This document shows, in pieces, positions 22,423-31,058 of a DNA stretch of 64,000 bases; position 1 is the first letter of the stretch, and each line of letters opens with the position of its first letter. The DNA comes from Sphingorhabdus profundilacus (GTDB lineage: Bacteria > Pseudomonadota > Alphaproteobacteria > Sphingomonadales > Sphingomonadaceae). The stretch covers positions 496,001 to 560,000 of the forward strand of contig NZ_SDWJ01000002.1 of assembly GCF_009769755.1 (NCBI RefSeq). The letters are read 5' to 3'. The notes under the pieces are model-generated. The model saw nothing but the letters and a program-made list of their open reading frames with translations, ran no database searches and was not told where the DNA came from. A program made the position numbers and the translations under genes.

Positions 22423-23288
22423 CGCATTCGCATGAGCGAGAAAGTGAGTTGAACGGCCGCAGGTCAAACCCTAATCGAAAGGAGGCCAGCACAATATTCC
22501 AGACATAAAGATAACAACTTCCGGTCCTCGTTAGTTGCCGTTGGCTGATTGGCTGGACGAAGAGCAGATTTGAGACATTATGCAACAAAAGCTAACCGTC
22601 AACTCACGACAACATTGCGGCATTCTGAACAGCTAAGGCACATCCTAAACGAACCCTACGCACGATCATCTGAACCTCCCGAAAATGAATATGCGAATTC
22701 GTCGGCTCTCGATTAATAGCGTGAGTAGCAAAAACGACGGTTCCAAGGTCGAAATGAACAACGCTGAATTGGTCGCATAGCGACGCTTTTGCTAAGGAAC
22801 TGGGCCAGTCAAAGGTCGAGTTCATGGGGCCGGTTTGCCGGTTGGAGCAGGACGGCGCCAATATCATTGTTCTGTTGGCCAGGTACATCGACTGGATGAC
22901 CAGCGCAGAGCGATGGTTTTTTCATTGGGTAAGGTTGGACCAAGCTGCATTTGCTGTGTTTGGGTTGATGGATCCTCTAAACACCAAAGTGGGTGCATAT
23001 TATCTTGTACCTGGCCCCGACATGGTCAAGCTTCAACATCGAAAAAACCGTGATGACGGTCGATGTCTGCACAAATTCTCCCAGCCAAATTTGACTGCCT
23101 GTGTCAGTCGTGCCGTAAACCCCATGAATTTGCCGGGTTATGCGGCCGGGCAAAATGACCCCTTAATCTCAATTAATACTATGTAAGTAGGGGCCTGATT
23201 GCTGGGTTGAATTAGCTACTTTGCAATTTATGCATGTTCGTTAGTCTCTGTTCTTCAAGACGATTCAATCCGGGGAGAGGATGTCTCT
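22423..23288. other. 866-bp gene-poor stretch
   Basis: No frame here has both a plausible start and a recognisable product. A copy of the dispersed motif gacaacattgcgg occurs at 22608-22620. The stretch opens a degraded region that continues to the alanine racemase pseudogene. Confidence 0.4.
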
Positions 23289-23552
23289 ATGAAAATCAGG
23301 TTTCTGGCTGTCGTCAGCATATTTGCTGTGCCGGTTTGCGCGTTTCAGGATCGCGATAACTCGGATGGCTGCAAGTCGATGGACGTTATGATGAGCGTGC
23401 ATAAAGCTGAGCCGGTCAAGCCTGATCTGTACCCTAGAGCGCCCTTATTGCCGAAGGTCCAAATGGAGAGCACAGGCCCTGCGGTATTAATCCCTGTTTG
23501 TAGGGAAAAAGAGTCGAAGCGGCACAAGAGGGATGACAATCCTTTGGCCTGA
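23289..23552 (+). CDS. Small exported hypothetical protein
   Basis: 87 residues with a strong ribosome binding site (GGGGAGAGG) and a clear signal peptide (MKIRFLAVVSIFAVPVCAFQ). The mature part is short, basic at the end (CREKESKRHKRDDNPLA) and has two Cys. I do not recognise a family. The initiation region and signal peptide are the only support. Confidence 0.5.
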   Translation: MKIRFLAVVSIFAVPVCAFQDRDNSDGCKSMDVMMSVHKAEPVKPDLYPRAPLLPKVQMESTGPAVLIPVCREKESKRHKRDDNPLA

Positions 23553-24035
23553 TCGGGAACCGGGAAACGCTATGTTACAAATCGAACGATCATATCTCTA
23601 TCACCGCCTCACAGCTGCTCTTTCGTTTGGATAGCGCCAAATTGGTGGCAACCTCTCCAAAGTCCAGATTTACGAGCTTTGTGACATGGTCTACGGCGAG
23701 ATTTGTAATGAATCAGTAATGGTCGTGACCGCCACAATGCCAGATTTTAGTCATGGCGGTTTGGACAAATTTGGGCGAGACGAACCTTGGCCGGACTGGT
23801 GCGATCCGAACGGACTGCAACGTGATTTTGCCATTGCCGCACCTTTCAGTGAACAGCTTGATTTGGAAAGTGAGACTGCTACATCTTAGCGGTGCAGATC
23901 GACTGGGACTTTGCCGAGGCTATCGTAATAGGTGCGCTGCTTCTGTACGGCGTTATGAGTGCATTCGTTAGTTTGTTGAGCCAACTGCTAATATAGTCGT
24001 TTTACATCGAAGCCTTCGGGCCTAGCGAGCAATAG
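23553..24035. other. 483-bp stretch without a firm gene
   Basis: Frames here lack good starts. A 34-codon GTG-initiated frame at 23892-23996 would encode one membrane helix (AIVIGALLLYGVMSAF), but it has no ribosome binding site and I do not call it. Confidence 0.35.
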
Positions 24036-24464
24036 ATGATTACTGCACTTTTATTCGCCGCAGCGGTTGTTCCAGCCGGACAAACATTTCAGTGTACACC
24101 AACGCGGGTCTGGGATGGCGACGGACCTATCTGGTGCGCTGAAGGACCGCGTATTCGCTTGTCTGGCGTCGCAGCGAGGGAGTTGGACGGATCGTGCAGC
24201 GTAGGTCATCCCTGCCCGGATACTGATCCTATCGTTGCACGTGACGGGCTTGTGCAGCTTATCGGAAAACCAACGGGACAATCTCGCGAGGGCCACGTTC
24301 TTGTTCGCGGTCCGACAATGACATGCCGGTCAGACGGTGGCGCTGGTGGTGACAGGACAGCCGCGTTTTGTGTATCCCCACAGTCGGGAGATGTGTCATG
24401 CAATATGGTGGCAGGCGGCTTGGCTGCAAAATGGCAGCGGTACTGGCGTGGACATCGTTGCTAA
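24036..24464 (+). CDS. Exported thermonuclease (SNase-like) family protein
   Basis: 142 residues with an N-terminal hydrophobic signal (MITALLFAAAVVPAGQTF). It then has the SNase-like motif CTPTRVWDGDGPIWCAEG and RIRLSGVAARELDGSC, and ends in GLAAKWQRYWRGHRC. This matches a small thermonuclease-related family often found on sphingomonad plasmids and integrative elements. The Asp of VWDGDG and Arg of RIRLSG correspond to parts of the staphylococcal nuclease site; the full catalytic set is not evident. Its stop codon shares a base with the next start (TAATG), so the two genes are translationally coupled. Confidence 0.7.
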   Translation: MITALLFAAAVVPAGQTFQCTPTRVWDGDGPIWCAEGPRIRLSGVAARELDGSCSVGHPCPDTDPIVARDGLVQLIGKPTGQSREGHVLVRGPTMTCRSDGGAGGDRTAAFCVSPQSGDVSCNMVAGGLAAKWQRYWRGHRC

Positions 24465-24667
24465 TGACACCTGAGCGCCATGTTTGGGCTTGCGCCAATT
24501 CCCTCATTGGGCGGTACAGCGAAGACGCTTGGTTTCACGCATCGTTACGGGCAGACGAATTGTTGGAGGCTTGTGATCTTGATGGTTACGCAATGTTCAA
24601 AGCGATTTTAGCACGTGTCGAAGAGTTGCAGCAAATGCAGCCAAACAGCCGCGCCCCACTCTCCTAG
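24464..24667 (+). CDS. DUF6961-like small protein
   Basis: 67 residues starting at the ATG of the TAATG overlap with the thermonuclease gene. The sequence MTPERHVWACANSLIGRYSE continues to ADELLEACDLDGYAMFKAIL and ends with a helix (ARVEELQQMQ). This is the pattern of the short DUF6961 proteins (MT.E...W..A......G..A...IA.R...L...GD..G...W..I..R...L). Function unknown. These proteins commonly accompany accessory or mobile DNA in sphingomonads. Confidence 0.6.
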   Translation: MTPERHVWACANSLIGRYSEDAWFHASLRADELLEACDLDGYAMFKAILARVEELQQMQPNSRAPLS

Positions 24668-24747
24668 ATATTTATCCGCCCGTCGCCCGGGCTGGTGCGA
24701 CCTCCACTGTCGCAGGCGCTGCAACCTCAATCGGCTTTGAAGCGGCG

Positions 24748-25418
24748 GTGAGCGTGAAGCAGATTTCCATCTTATCTCTTGTACTGCTGTCTACCCGCGA
24801 TTTCGATGCGCTGGTTTCCAACTGGCTGTTTCCCAAAACGCAGGAGAATGCCGCGTGCGGTCCGGCGGTGAAGGCTAATGCCTATGGCCTAGGTGCGCGC
24901 GAGACGTGGTTGCGCGATGCTGGCTGTCGTGATTTCTTCGTGGCGCATTGGGACGATGCCGCTGCGGTTGCCGATCTCGTTCCGGCTGAATGGATATCGG
25001 TACTGAATGGCATCGAAGCTGCAGTATCCCCCTGATCCAGCAGTTGGCAGCGAGTGCTGTACTCAACACACCCAGACAAGTTGCACTGTGGAAATCGCCC
25101 GGTGGTGGCAAATGTCATGTCATGCTGGACAGCGGCATCAACCGTTTAGGTATCGGGCCGGAGCAATTTTCGGCCGAGCTATTCAAGGGACTCAACTTCG
25201 ATATATTGATGTCACATCTCGCATCCGCAGATGAGGATAGCGACCAGAACTCGCGCCAGCTCAAACGGTTCGGCGAGCAATCTCTGCAGATCACCGCCCG
25301 ACGCCGCAGCCTTGCCAACAGCGCGGGTATCATGCCCGGTCAGGATTATCATTTTGGTCTGTCGCAATATGAATTACTGACACTTTTGGGTCAGCGTTTT
25401 GAACGACGCTGGACTTAA
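24748..25418 (+). pseudogene. alr: Alanine racemase pseudogene (frameshifted, 3' truncated)
   Basis: The first part, in the frame starting at 24748, has the PLP-lysine motif VKANAYGLG followed by AGCRDFFVAHW and ISVLNGIEAA. The reading then moves to another frame around 25010-25040 and continues with GGGKCHVMLDSGINRLGIGP, MSHLASADEDSDQNSRQL and SLANSAGI, all in the order of bacterial alanine racemases. The sequence stops at 25418, so roughly the last 100 or more residues of the enzyme are missing and the convergent oxygenase gene begins. Alanine racemase supplies D-alanine for peptidoglycan. An intact copy must exist elsewhere if the cell depends on it. Confidence 0.85.
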
Positions 25419-26422
25419 GCCGCCAGCCCGGGCAGCGTCCCTAAAATCGAGGGTGGAGCTGGATATGTAAAGCGCGATCGGCGTAGCCACCGGGTGGCTA
25501 TCATTTTGGTTCCTTTGAATACCGGCAACCCACAATGCAACGACAGGGGGTCGGGGCGCCCGTCAGGTAGAAGGTTTGCGAAAAGCAAGGCATCTCCCTT
25601 TTGGCCCTTGAACGATAAACCAGTTCGCAAAAACTTCGTTTCTCCGCCATCATAGCCATCGGTGAGGTAAATGATTACTGTCATCACCCTCTGATTTGGT
25701 TCGTTGGGAAGCGCATCCAGATGTGGACGGTACTCGTCGCCGCGCTCATATTGCAACAACTGAAGCGGTTCGCCTTGTTCATATGATGTGCCAGAAAGCG
25801 AGGCAATCCTCCGATTTATCGCGTTAATGACGAGATCTTCCGTATATACCCCGAACATCGCACCATGCGACCTGCGGACCGGATGCGGGATCAGCTGCTG
25901 GGTATTAGGATCCACAACATATGACGGTTCCAAAAATGGTGTGCCGATATCGGCAATATAATCGCATTCAGCAGCCGTCAAAAACTGCCGGCAGGTAGCT
26001 ACTCTTGGTTGGCTACTGCAAAGCTCCAAATTGTAAGATGCCAATGGAACTCCATCAGTTGTCATTTTCATTTGGCCGAGTTTTTCAACCTGCCTTCCGG
26101 CAATTTCAGATGTCTCGCCCAAGCGAGTAAGGAGCTCGAGGGCCGATTGCCAGTCAGGTAAACAACCCGTTCCAGCAGCGGTAAAATAAGCGCGCAAAAG
26201 CGCAGCGTCGGTGAAACCTGCCTCCGAAGCCCGACCAAGCCAATCATATGCCAAAGCAAGATTACGGGGGATGACGTTGCCGGCAACGGCCCACAGGGCG
26301 AGCTCATACATTGCCTCACTATGGCCACGCTGCGCCGCTTGGACCAAAGTGGTTGCCGCCTCTTTTGCCTTGCCGCCAGCAAGCAGGGCACGCACTTCAG
26401 ATAATAAATTCACGTCATTCAC
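25415..26422 (-). CDS. 2-oxoglutarate/Fe(II) oxygenase with N-terminal Sel1-like repeats
   Basis: 335 residues. Residues 1-100 form Sel1/TPR-like helices (AAQRGHSEAMYELALWAVAG). Residues 140-320 are a prolyl-4-hydroxylase-like fold with iron ligands His234 and Asp236 (YRPHLDALPN), His296 (LSLHCGLPV) and the 2-oxoglutarate-binding basic residue Lys306 (GTKMIATRW). The start is a GTG; an ATG four bases away is out of frame. It lies downstream of a TonB receptor on the same strand but beyond that gene's terminator, so it needs readthrough or its own promoter. Such oxygenases often sit beside TonB receptors in sphingomonads and caulobacters. The substrate is unknown, but a ligand or protein hydroxylated in uptake is a reasonable guess. 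Confidence 0.85.
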   Translation of the reverse strand: MNDVNLLSEVRALLAGGKAKEAATTLVQAAQRGHSEAMYELALWAVAGNVIPRNLALAYDWLGRASEAGFTDAALLRAYFTAAGTGCLPDWQSALELLTRLGETSEIAGRQVEKLGQMKMTTDGVPLASYNLELCSSQPRVATCRQFLTAAECDYIADIGTPFLEPSYVVDPNTQQLIPHPVRRSHGAMFGVYTEDLVINAINRRIASLSGTSYEQGEPLQLLQYERGDEYRPHLDALPNEPNQRVMTVIIYLTDGYDGGETKFLRTGLSFKGQKGDALLFANLLPDGRPDPLSLHCGLPVFKGTKMIATRWLRRSRFTYPAPPSILGTLPGLAA

Positions 26423-26448
26423 CGGTCAGACTTTAGGGTGATTTCGGC

Positions 26449-26483
26449 AAAAGAAAAGGACCGGGAAATCTCTTTCCCGGCCC
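26449..26483 (-). terminator. Rho-independent terminator of the first TonB receptor gene
   Basis: The inverted repeat CCGGGAAA (26461-26468) and TTTCCCGG (26473-26480) with a 4-base loop is followed on the minus strand by a T-rich run (complement of 26449-26457). Confidence 0.8.
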
Positions 26484-26507
26484 CTCGACTTTATATGTTG
26501 CGTGCGT

Positions 26508-29500
26508 TCAGAAGCGAGCCCGAACACCTGCGTATACGCTGCGACCACGGACGTCATAAATCGCGCTACCCGCACCCGTCGCCGTGCTGCCCAAGGGCGG
26601 CTTGCGATCAAGGAGGTTGTCGACACCAGCGTAGAACTGGAACGAGTTACCGATGCCACCAAGATTGGTCAGGTCCCAAGAGAACCGGACATCATGATAG
26701 AAAACGCGCGAGAACTTACGAATATCCGAATAATCAAGATTGACCGGCGGGCAACCTGCAGTGGTGCAAGCCGATGGCAACTCGCTGAAATCTTCAAACG
26801 CATTCACGAACATCGGTCCGATGTAGCGCATGCGATATCCGAAGTTGAAGTCACCAACGGTCAAGTCGGCATCCAAGCGCAGTTCGTCAACAGGGTCGCC
26901 CAGTTCGCCCAAAATCCGGTTTTCAAACGCGGGAAGCGACGGGTTTTCGAAGTTGCTCGACTGGAGACCATGCACATAGATCAAGCTGGTATCGAACTTC
27001 ACATTGCTGCTCAGTTGGGTGCGATACGACAGGTTGACGTCGACACCCCGGCGAACACGCTTCGCGAAGTTGACCGGTGCAGAAACCAACGAGTTTTCCA
27101 GGATCTGGCCTGGTGCAAAACCACCCGGGCTGCTGCCCGGCCCGCGCCAGCGAGTGAACACTGCGCAAAGCGGGTTGTTGAGATCAGGCTGATCATAGCA
27201 ACCATTTGCAATTGCTTGGGCAGTCAATGAAACGATCACACCAGTCACTTCGATGTCGTAATAATCGACGCTCAACGACAGACCCGGAACAAAGCTTGGC
27301 TGGAAGACGCCACCAATAGTCAGTGACTTCGATGTTTCCGGGCTAAGGTCAGGGTTGCTTCCGCTAATGATTGGAAGCGAATATGCAACGTTCGGGATCG
27401 AAGCCAGCAACGGACCCAAATCTGCGTTGCAGTTTGCGGTACGGTTAGCGTTGTTTGCAATCTGACCCGATGCGCATGGATCAAGGAAGCCAGGCGCAAA
27501 GTTAGGTACGGCAGGGAAACCGGTTTCCGAACTGTTTGGCGCGCGAACGGCCTTACCATAGCCAGCGCGGAACCGGATGTCGGGGAATGGCGCATATTCG
27601 CCACCAACATTGTAGGTCCAGATTGTACCGACTGCACCCTTATAATCCGAAACACGCCCTGCTCCGGTGAGGCTCAATTCGTGGAAGAAAGGCTCGTCCT
27701 TCAGGATTGGAATGCGGACTTCAGCAAAAGCTTCCTTTACTTCAAACGTAGGCGGATCGAATTCGCCGATGATAACGCCGTTAGTAGCGCCACTTTCGAC
27801 ATAATCGTCATCTTGATAGCGGGCACGCTCGCGGCGATATTCGCCACCAAATGCGAAGCTTATCGGGCCGCCAGGAAGTTCGAACAGCTGGCTAAGATCG
27901 CCGCCAACGAAACCCAAGATATCAACCTGCTCGAGGCTTGCTTTGGTACGCGCGTTAATGCTGAAATAGTTCACAGCCGCACTATTATCTGCTGCGCCGA
28001 ACGGATTGTAAGGAACGCAGGCTGCGATATCGCTAGCCAGACGTGCCGCTCCACCTGCGCCGACGCCAGCAAAGGCCACTGCAGCTGTTGGATCGAACTG
28101 CGAACGGCACTGGATAGCGCCCGTTACTGGGTTACGGCCTGCATCCAATGCCAAGACGAACTTCTGACGGTCAATAAAGCCATAAGTCGTTACGTCTTGT
28201 TTGAACTTGCCATAGTTCGCAGCGATCTCATAGTTCCAGTCGTCGTTGAATGTGCCTCGTGCACCAACGACCACTCGATAGGTGTCGCGCTGGAATTCTT
28301 CGTCACGGATCCCTGCGTCCAGCAAGCTGCGTGCCGTAACGAAACGATAGGTACCTGCATTGATCGCTGCAATGTCTGCAGCATTAAGCGGGCCACCAAT
28401 ACCCTGCGACCCATTTCCATCAGTACGCGCGGTTCGGTTGAAGCTGGCGGTGTTACCAGTAACGTTACACGCGGCGGTTAGGCTGGTGTTGCAACCCGAA
28501 GTGATGATTGCGTTAGCAATCGTCGTGCGCTGTGCCGCCGTAAGGAACGGGTTGTCCAGTCGCGTACGCTCGCGAAGGTCAAACTGACCGAAAGTTCCCT
28601 GAATAGCCGACGGACCTGCGTTGTTGCCGAGTGCATTTACCCGGTTCCATTTTGCTTCGATAAACGGCTCAAATGCGTCGCTTACCTGGAACCGAGCGAG
28701 CAGGTTGAAGTTATAGCGCTCGGTGAACGGGAAAACCGACAGCAACTGGCCTTCACGACCGGTTTGGCCGTTTCCACCGACGATGCTGCCGATAATGCCC
28801 TGACCCAAACGTGTGCCGGTTTGCGGTGTCAGTGCGCCTGCTTCGGTGAACAGAAGCGTACAGTTATAAGGCGTTCCAACTGTCGCGCCGGAACCTGCGC
28901 CGGGTGCTCCGTTTGTTGCTCCAATACCGACGCCGCAAAGCGGGTTGTTGTTACCCGACTGCGTGATTGGCACGAGGCCAAACCGATTAATGCTTGCAGT
29001 GCGAATATCGCGGAAAAACGCACGGTCGGGGAAGCCGTCGCTCGAGTTAGGCAGGCCACCGGTATCGACATCCACAACAAGAAGTCCGTCATTTCGCCGC
29101 GCGAAAGGCACATCTGACGCAAACACGCGGCTTTGGCGGGCATATTCACCGTGTACAGTTACGTTTCCACGGCCGTCAGCAAAATTCTTGCCGAACATCG
29201 CCGACACATACTGGTTGCCGCCATAGCCCTCTTCCGAAACGCCAGCCTGCGCGCGAATTTGTGCGCCGTCGAAATCGCGGCGGAGCACGAAGTTAACAAC
29301 ACCCGCGATTGCGTCGGAGCCATAGGTTGCAGACTGGCTTCCGGTAACAATGTCGACGCGTTCCACGAGGTCGTTCGGGATGGTATTGATGTCAGGCGAA
29401 ACGGCGTTGTTCAAAATATCGGCTGCAACATGGCGGCGACCGTTTACGAGCACCAGTGTTCTTGATGTACCCAGACCGCGAAGGTCGAGCAGGTTAAGAC

Positions 29501-29831
29501 CGGCGATACCAATACCCAGACCTGGGTTTTGCTGAGCGAAGGTGCTGCGAAGCTGTGGCAGGTCGTTCAGCGTGTCACCGATATTGGTGTCACCTTGCTG
29601 AAAGAACTGTTCACCCGAAATGGATGTGACCGGCACATTCGACTCTAGATTCGGTCGGCGAATGCGCGAACCGGTAACCAGAATGGGTGCGGACTCTGCT
29701 GCTCCAGTGCCATCTTCCTCGGCAGAGGGCGCAGGTGCCGCTTCATCGGCATCCTGCGCGTATGACGGCATGGCCGAAAAAAGAGCAAGGCTGATTGCAG
29801 AACCAGCAATCATCAAACGTGACTTCTTCAT
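26508..29831 (-). CDS. TonB-dependent outer-membrane receptor (1,107 residues)
   Basis: Start at 29831, where GGGAG lies nine bases upstream and a signal peptide follows (MKKSRLMIAGSAISLALFSA, SYA/Q). The plug domain has ILVTGSRIRRPNLESNVPV, LLDLRGLGTSRTLVLVNGRR and GSQSATYGSDAIAGVVNFVL. The barrel ends in the terminal Phe (SVYAGVRARF). Receptors of this subfamily import bulky nutrients across the outer membrane with energy from TonB-ExbBD; the ligand cannot be told from sequence. The adjacent Sel1/2OG oxygenase gene hints at a peptide or amino-acid-derived substrate, but that is inference. It ends in its own terminator. Confidence 0.95.
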   Translation of the reverse strand: MKKSRLMIAGSAISLALFSAMPSYAQDADEAAPAPSAEEDGTGAAESAPILVTGSRIRRPNLESNVPVTSISGEQFFQQGDTNIGDTLNDLPQLRSTFAQQNPGLGIGIAGLNLLDLRGLGTSRTLVLVNGRRHVAADILNNAVSPDINTIPNDLVERVDIVTGSQSATYGSDAIAGVVNFVLRRDFDGAQIRAQAGVSEEGYGGNQYVSAMFGKNFADGRGNVTVHGEYARQSRVFASDVPFARRNDGLLVVDVDTGGLPNSSDGFPDRAFFRDIRTASINRFGLVPITQSGNNNPLCGVGIGATNGAPGAGSGATVGTPYNCTLLFTEAGALTPQTGTRLGQGIIGSIVGGNGQTGREGQLLSVFPFTERYNFNLLARFQVSDAFEPFIEAKWNRVNALGNNAGPSAIQGTFGQFDLRERTRLDNPFLTAAQRTTIANAIITSGCNTSLTAACNVTGNTASFNRTARTDGNGSQGIGGPLNAADIAAINAGTYRFVTARSLLDAGIRDEEFQRDTYRVVVGARGTFNDDWNYEIAANYGKFKQDVTTYGFIDRQKFVLALDAGRNPVTGAIQCRSQFDPTAAVAFAGVGAGGAARLASDIAACVPYNPFGAADNSAAVNYFSINARTKASLEQVDILGFVGGDLSQLFELPGGPISFAFGGEYRRERARYQDDDYVESGATNGVIIGEFDPPTFEVKEAFAEVRIPILKDEPFFHELSLTGAGRVSDYKGAVGTIWTYNVGGEYAPFPDIRFRAGYGKAVRAPNSSETGFPAVPNFAPGFLDPCASGQIANNANRTANCNADLGPLLASIPNVAYSLPIISGSNPDLSPETSKSLTIGGVFQPSFVPGLSLSVDYYDIEVTGVIVSLTAQAIANGCYDQPDLNNPLCAVFTRWRGPGSSPGGFAPGQILENSLVSAPVNFAKRVRRGVDVNLSYRTQLSSNVKFDTSLIYVHGLQSSNFENPSLPAFENRILGELGDPVDELRLDADLTVGDFNFGYRMRYIGPMFVNAFEDFSELPSACTTAGCPPVNLDYSDIRKFSRVFYHDVRFSWDLTNLGGIGNSFQFYAGVDNLLDRKPPLGSTATGAGSAIYDVRGRSVYAGVRARF

Positions 29832-30619
29832 ATTAGTGAGCTCCCGAGCGACAGAATATTCATCTTCGATTAATCGTCCGGTTATGCGCGGAGGCAAAAT
29901 AAGCGCAAGCCACATCCTCAAAAATCAGCGGAACTTAGAAATATGTTGCCGTCTCGCAACAACAAAATCAACACGCCAATACTGGTTATTGGCAATATAG
30001 AACTTCTGTAGATACAGTTTGTGAAATATTATTATAATATATTTAGTAAGATTGAGTGATATTTTTCATATTTCCGATTTCAATCAATTTCGCTTCTGAT
30101 GCGCGCATCGAGATACCACCAGTTAAGGGCAGATAATGTGTATTATATAGGAATGATTTATGCATTATATATGCACATGATTGGGACTTATTTGTGTAGC
30201 TCCCTATCATCGCAATCCTCCTCGTTCTTGCTCTGGAGTTTCACGCGGCGTTCGATCTTCTTGGACTGTTGGCCTTTGTCTTTTGGGCGGTATGACAAGA
30301 GGCGGGTTGTGACTGAGTCCAGGATTGCTTTAATGGCATCGCTCAATCGACAATATCCCCCGACAATAAACCGACTGGCGTTCGCAAATCCACTCATGCA
30401 CCGACTCTAAATCGTCTTTTGGCGAATCATCGGGCAATCGCTTCCCTGAGTCAGCGCGCATTGGCCTGACGGCAAAGGTCGGTATCTGATTGTTTGATAC
30501 CAAGTGACCAACGTTTCAAAAACTGTCCGGCATCAAGAGACGGATCCTCTTTTCTAGATCATCAACCGATTTCATAGAACTGCAATGCCAATCGGGATCG
30601 ATAGCCCGGCCCGAATCCC
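29832..30619. other. AT-rich region upstream of the first TonB receptor
   Basis: This 788-bp stretch is AT-rich close to the receptor start and carries its promoter. A 69-codon minus-strand frame (30188-30397) is basic and unrecognised, without a good start, and I do not call it. No hairpin or known site was found. Confidence 0.4.
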
Positions 30620-30885
30620 ATGACACCTTCTCCCTTGCTTATACCCCTTGCCCCTGCTGTCGAAACCTCACCATTTGCGAACCTGCGGCCTATGAGATTT
30701 GTCCTGTCTTCTTCTGGGAAGATGATGGTCAGGATGATCTTGATGCAGACATCGTTCGGGGCGGTCCGGATAGAGACTTGTCGCTAATTGTCGCTCGAGA
30801 GAATTTTAACCGGTTTGGCGCCGCTGACCGAAAGGGCTTGGCCCATGTCCGCCCCGCCACGGAACATGAAGCGGCGATCAGCTAA
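30620..30885 (+). pseudogene. CPCC-family cysteine-rich protein gene, probably frameshifted at its 5' end
   Basis: From 30640 the plus strand encodes YTPCPCCRNLTICEPAAYEI, CPVFFWEDDGQDDLD, LIVAREN-FNRFGAA and HVRPATEHEA, ending with TAA at 30885. This is the complete order of the CPCC domain (possible zinc-binding Cys cluster). The frame has no ATG or GTG upstream within 60 bases. An ATG at 30620 (MTPSPLLIP) is in the +1 frame and would join perfectly if the four-C run before CCTTGCCC had one more C. Either the gene lost a base in that run or it uses a rare start. The function of CPCC proteins is unknown. Confidence 0.65.
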
Positions 30886-30998
30886 TGTCTGCTTCCCAAA
30901 ACATTCAAGTCAAGCGCGCAACAGGTTGAAGGCGACCAAAGCGGCCAGTCCGGATGCCACGACAAGTCTGTCAAAATTGAGTGGTTTTTGTTCTTTTT

Positions 30999-31036
30999 AA
31001 AAAAAGAAGGGGGCAGGTGTTATTCCACCTACCCCC
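30999..31036 (-). terminator. Rho-independent terminator of the second TonB receptor gene
   Basis: An 11-bp stem (31009-31019 with 31026-31036, one G-T wobble), a 6-base loop and, on the minus strand, a run of seven T interrupted upstream by one C. It starts 22 bases after the receptor stop codon. Confidence 0.92.
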
Positions 31037-31058
31037 TTATTTTGCATAGTTGTTACAG

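Noticed and set aside
22824-23186. 120-codon plus-strand frame
   Set aside because: No ribosome binding site, odd composition and no recognisable motif.
23892-23996. 34-codon GTG frame with one hydrophobic helix
   Set aside because: No ribosome binding site and too short to judge.
30188-30397. 69-codon basic frame on the minus strand
   Set aside because: No start signals; I considered a transposase fragment but found no DDE-type or HTH motif.
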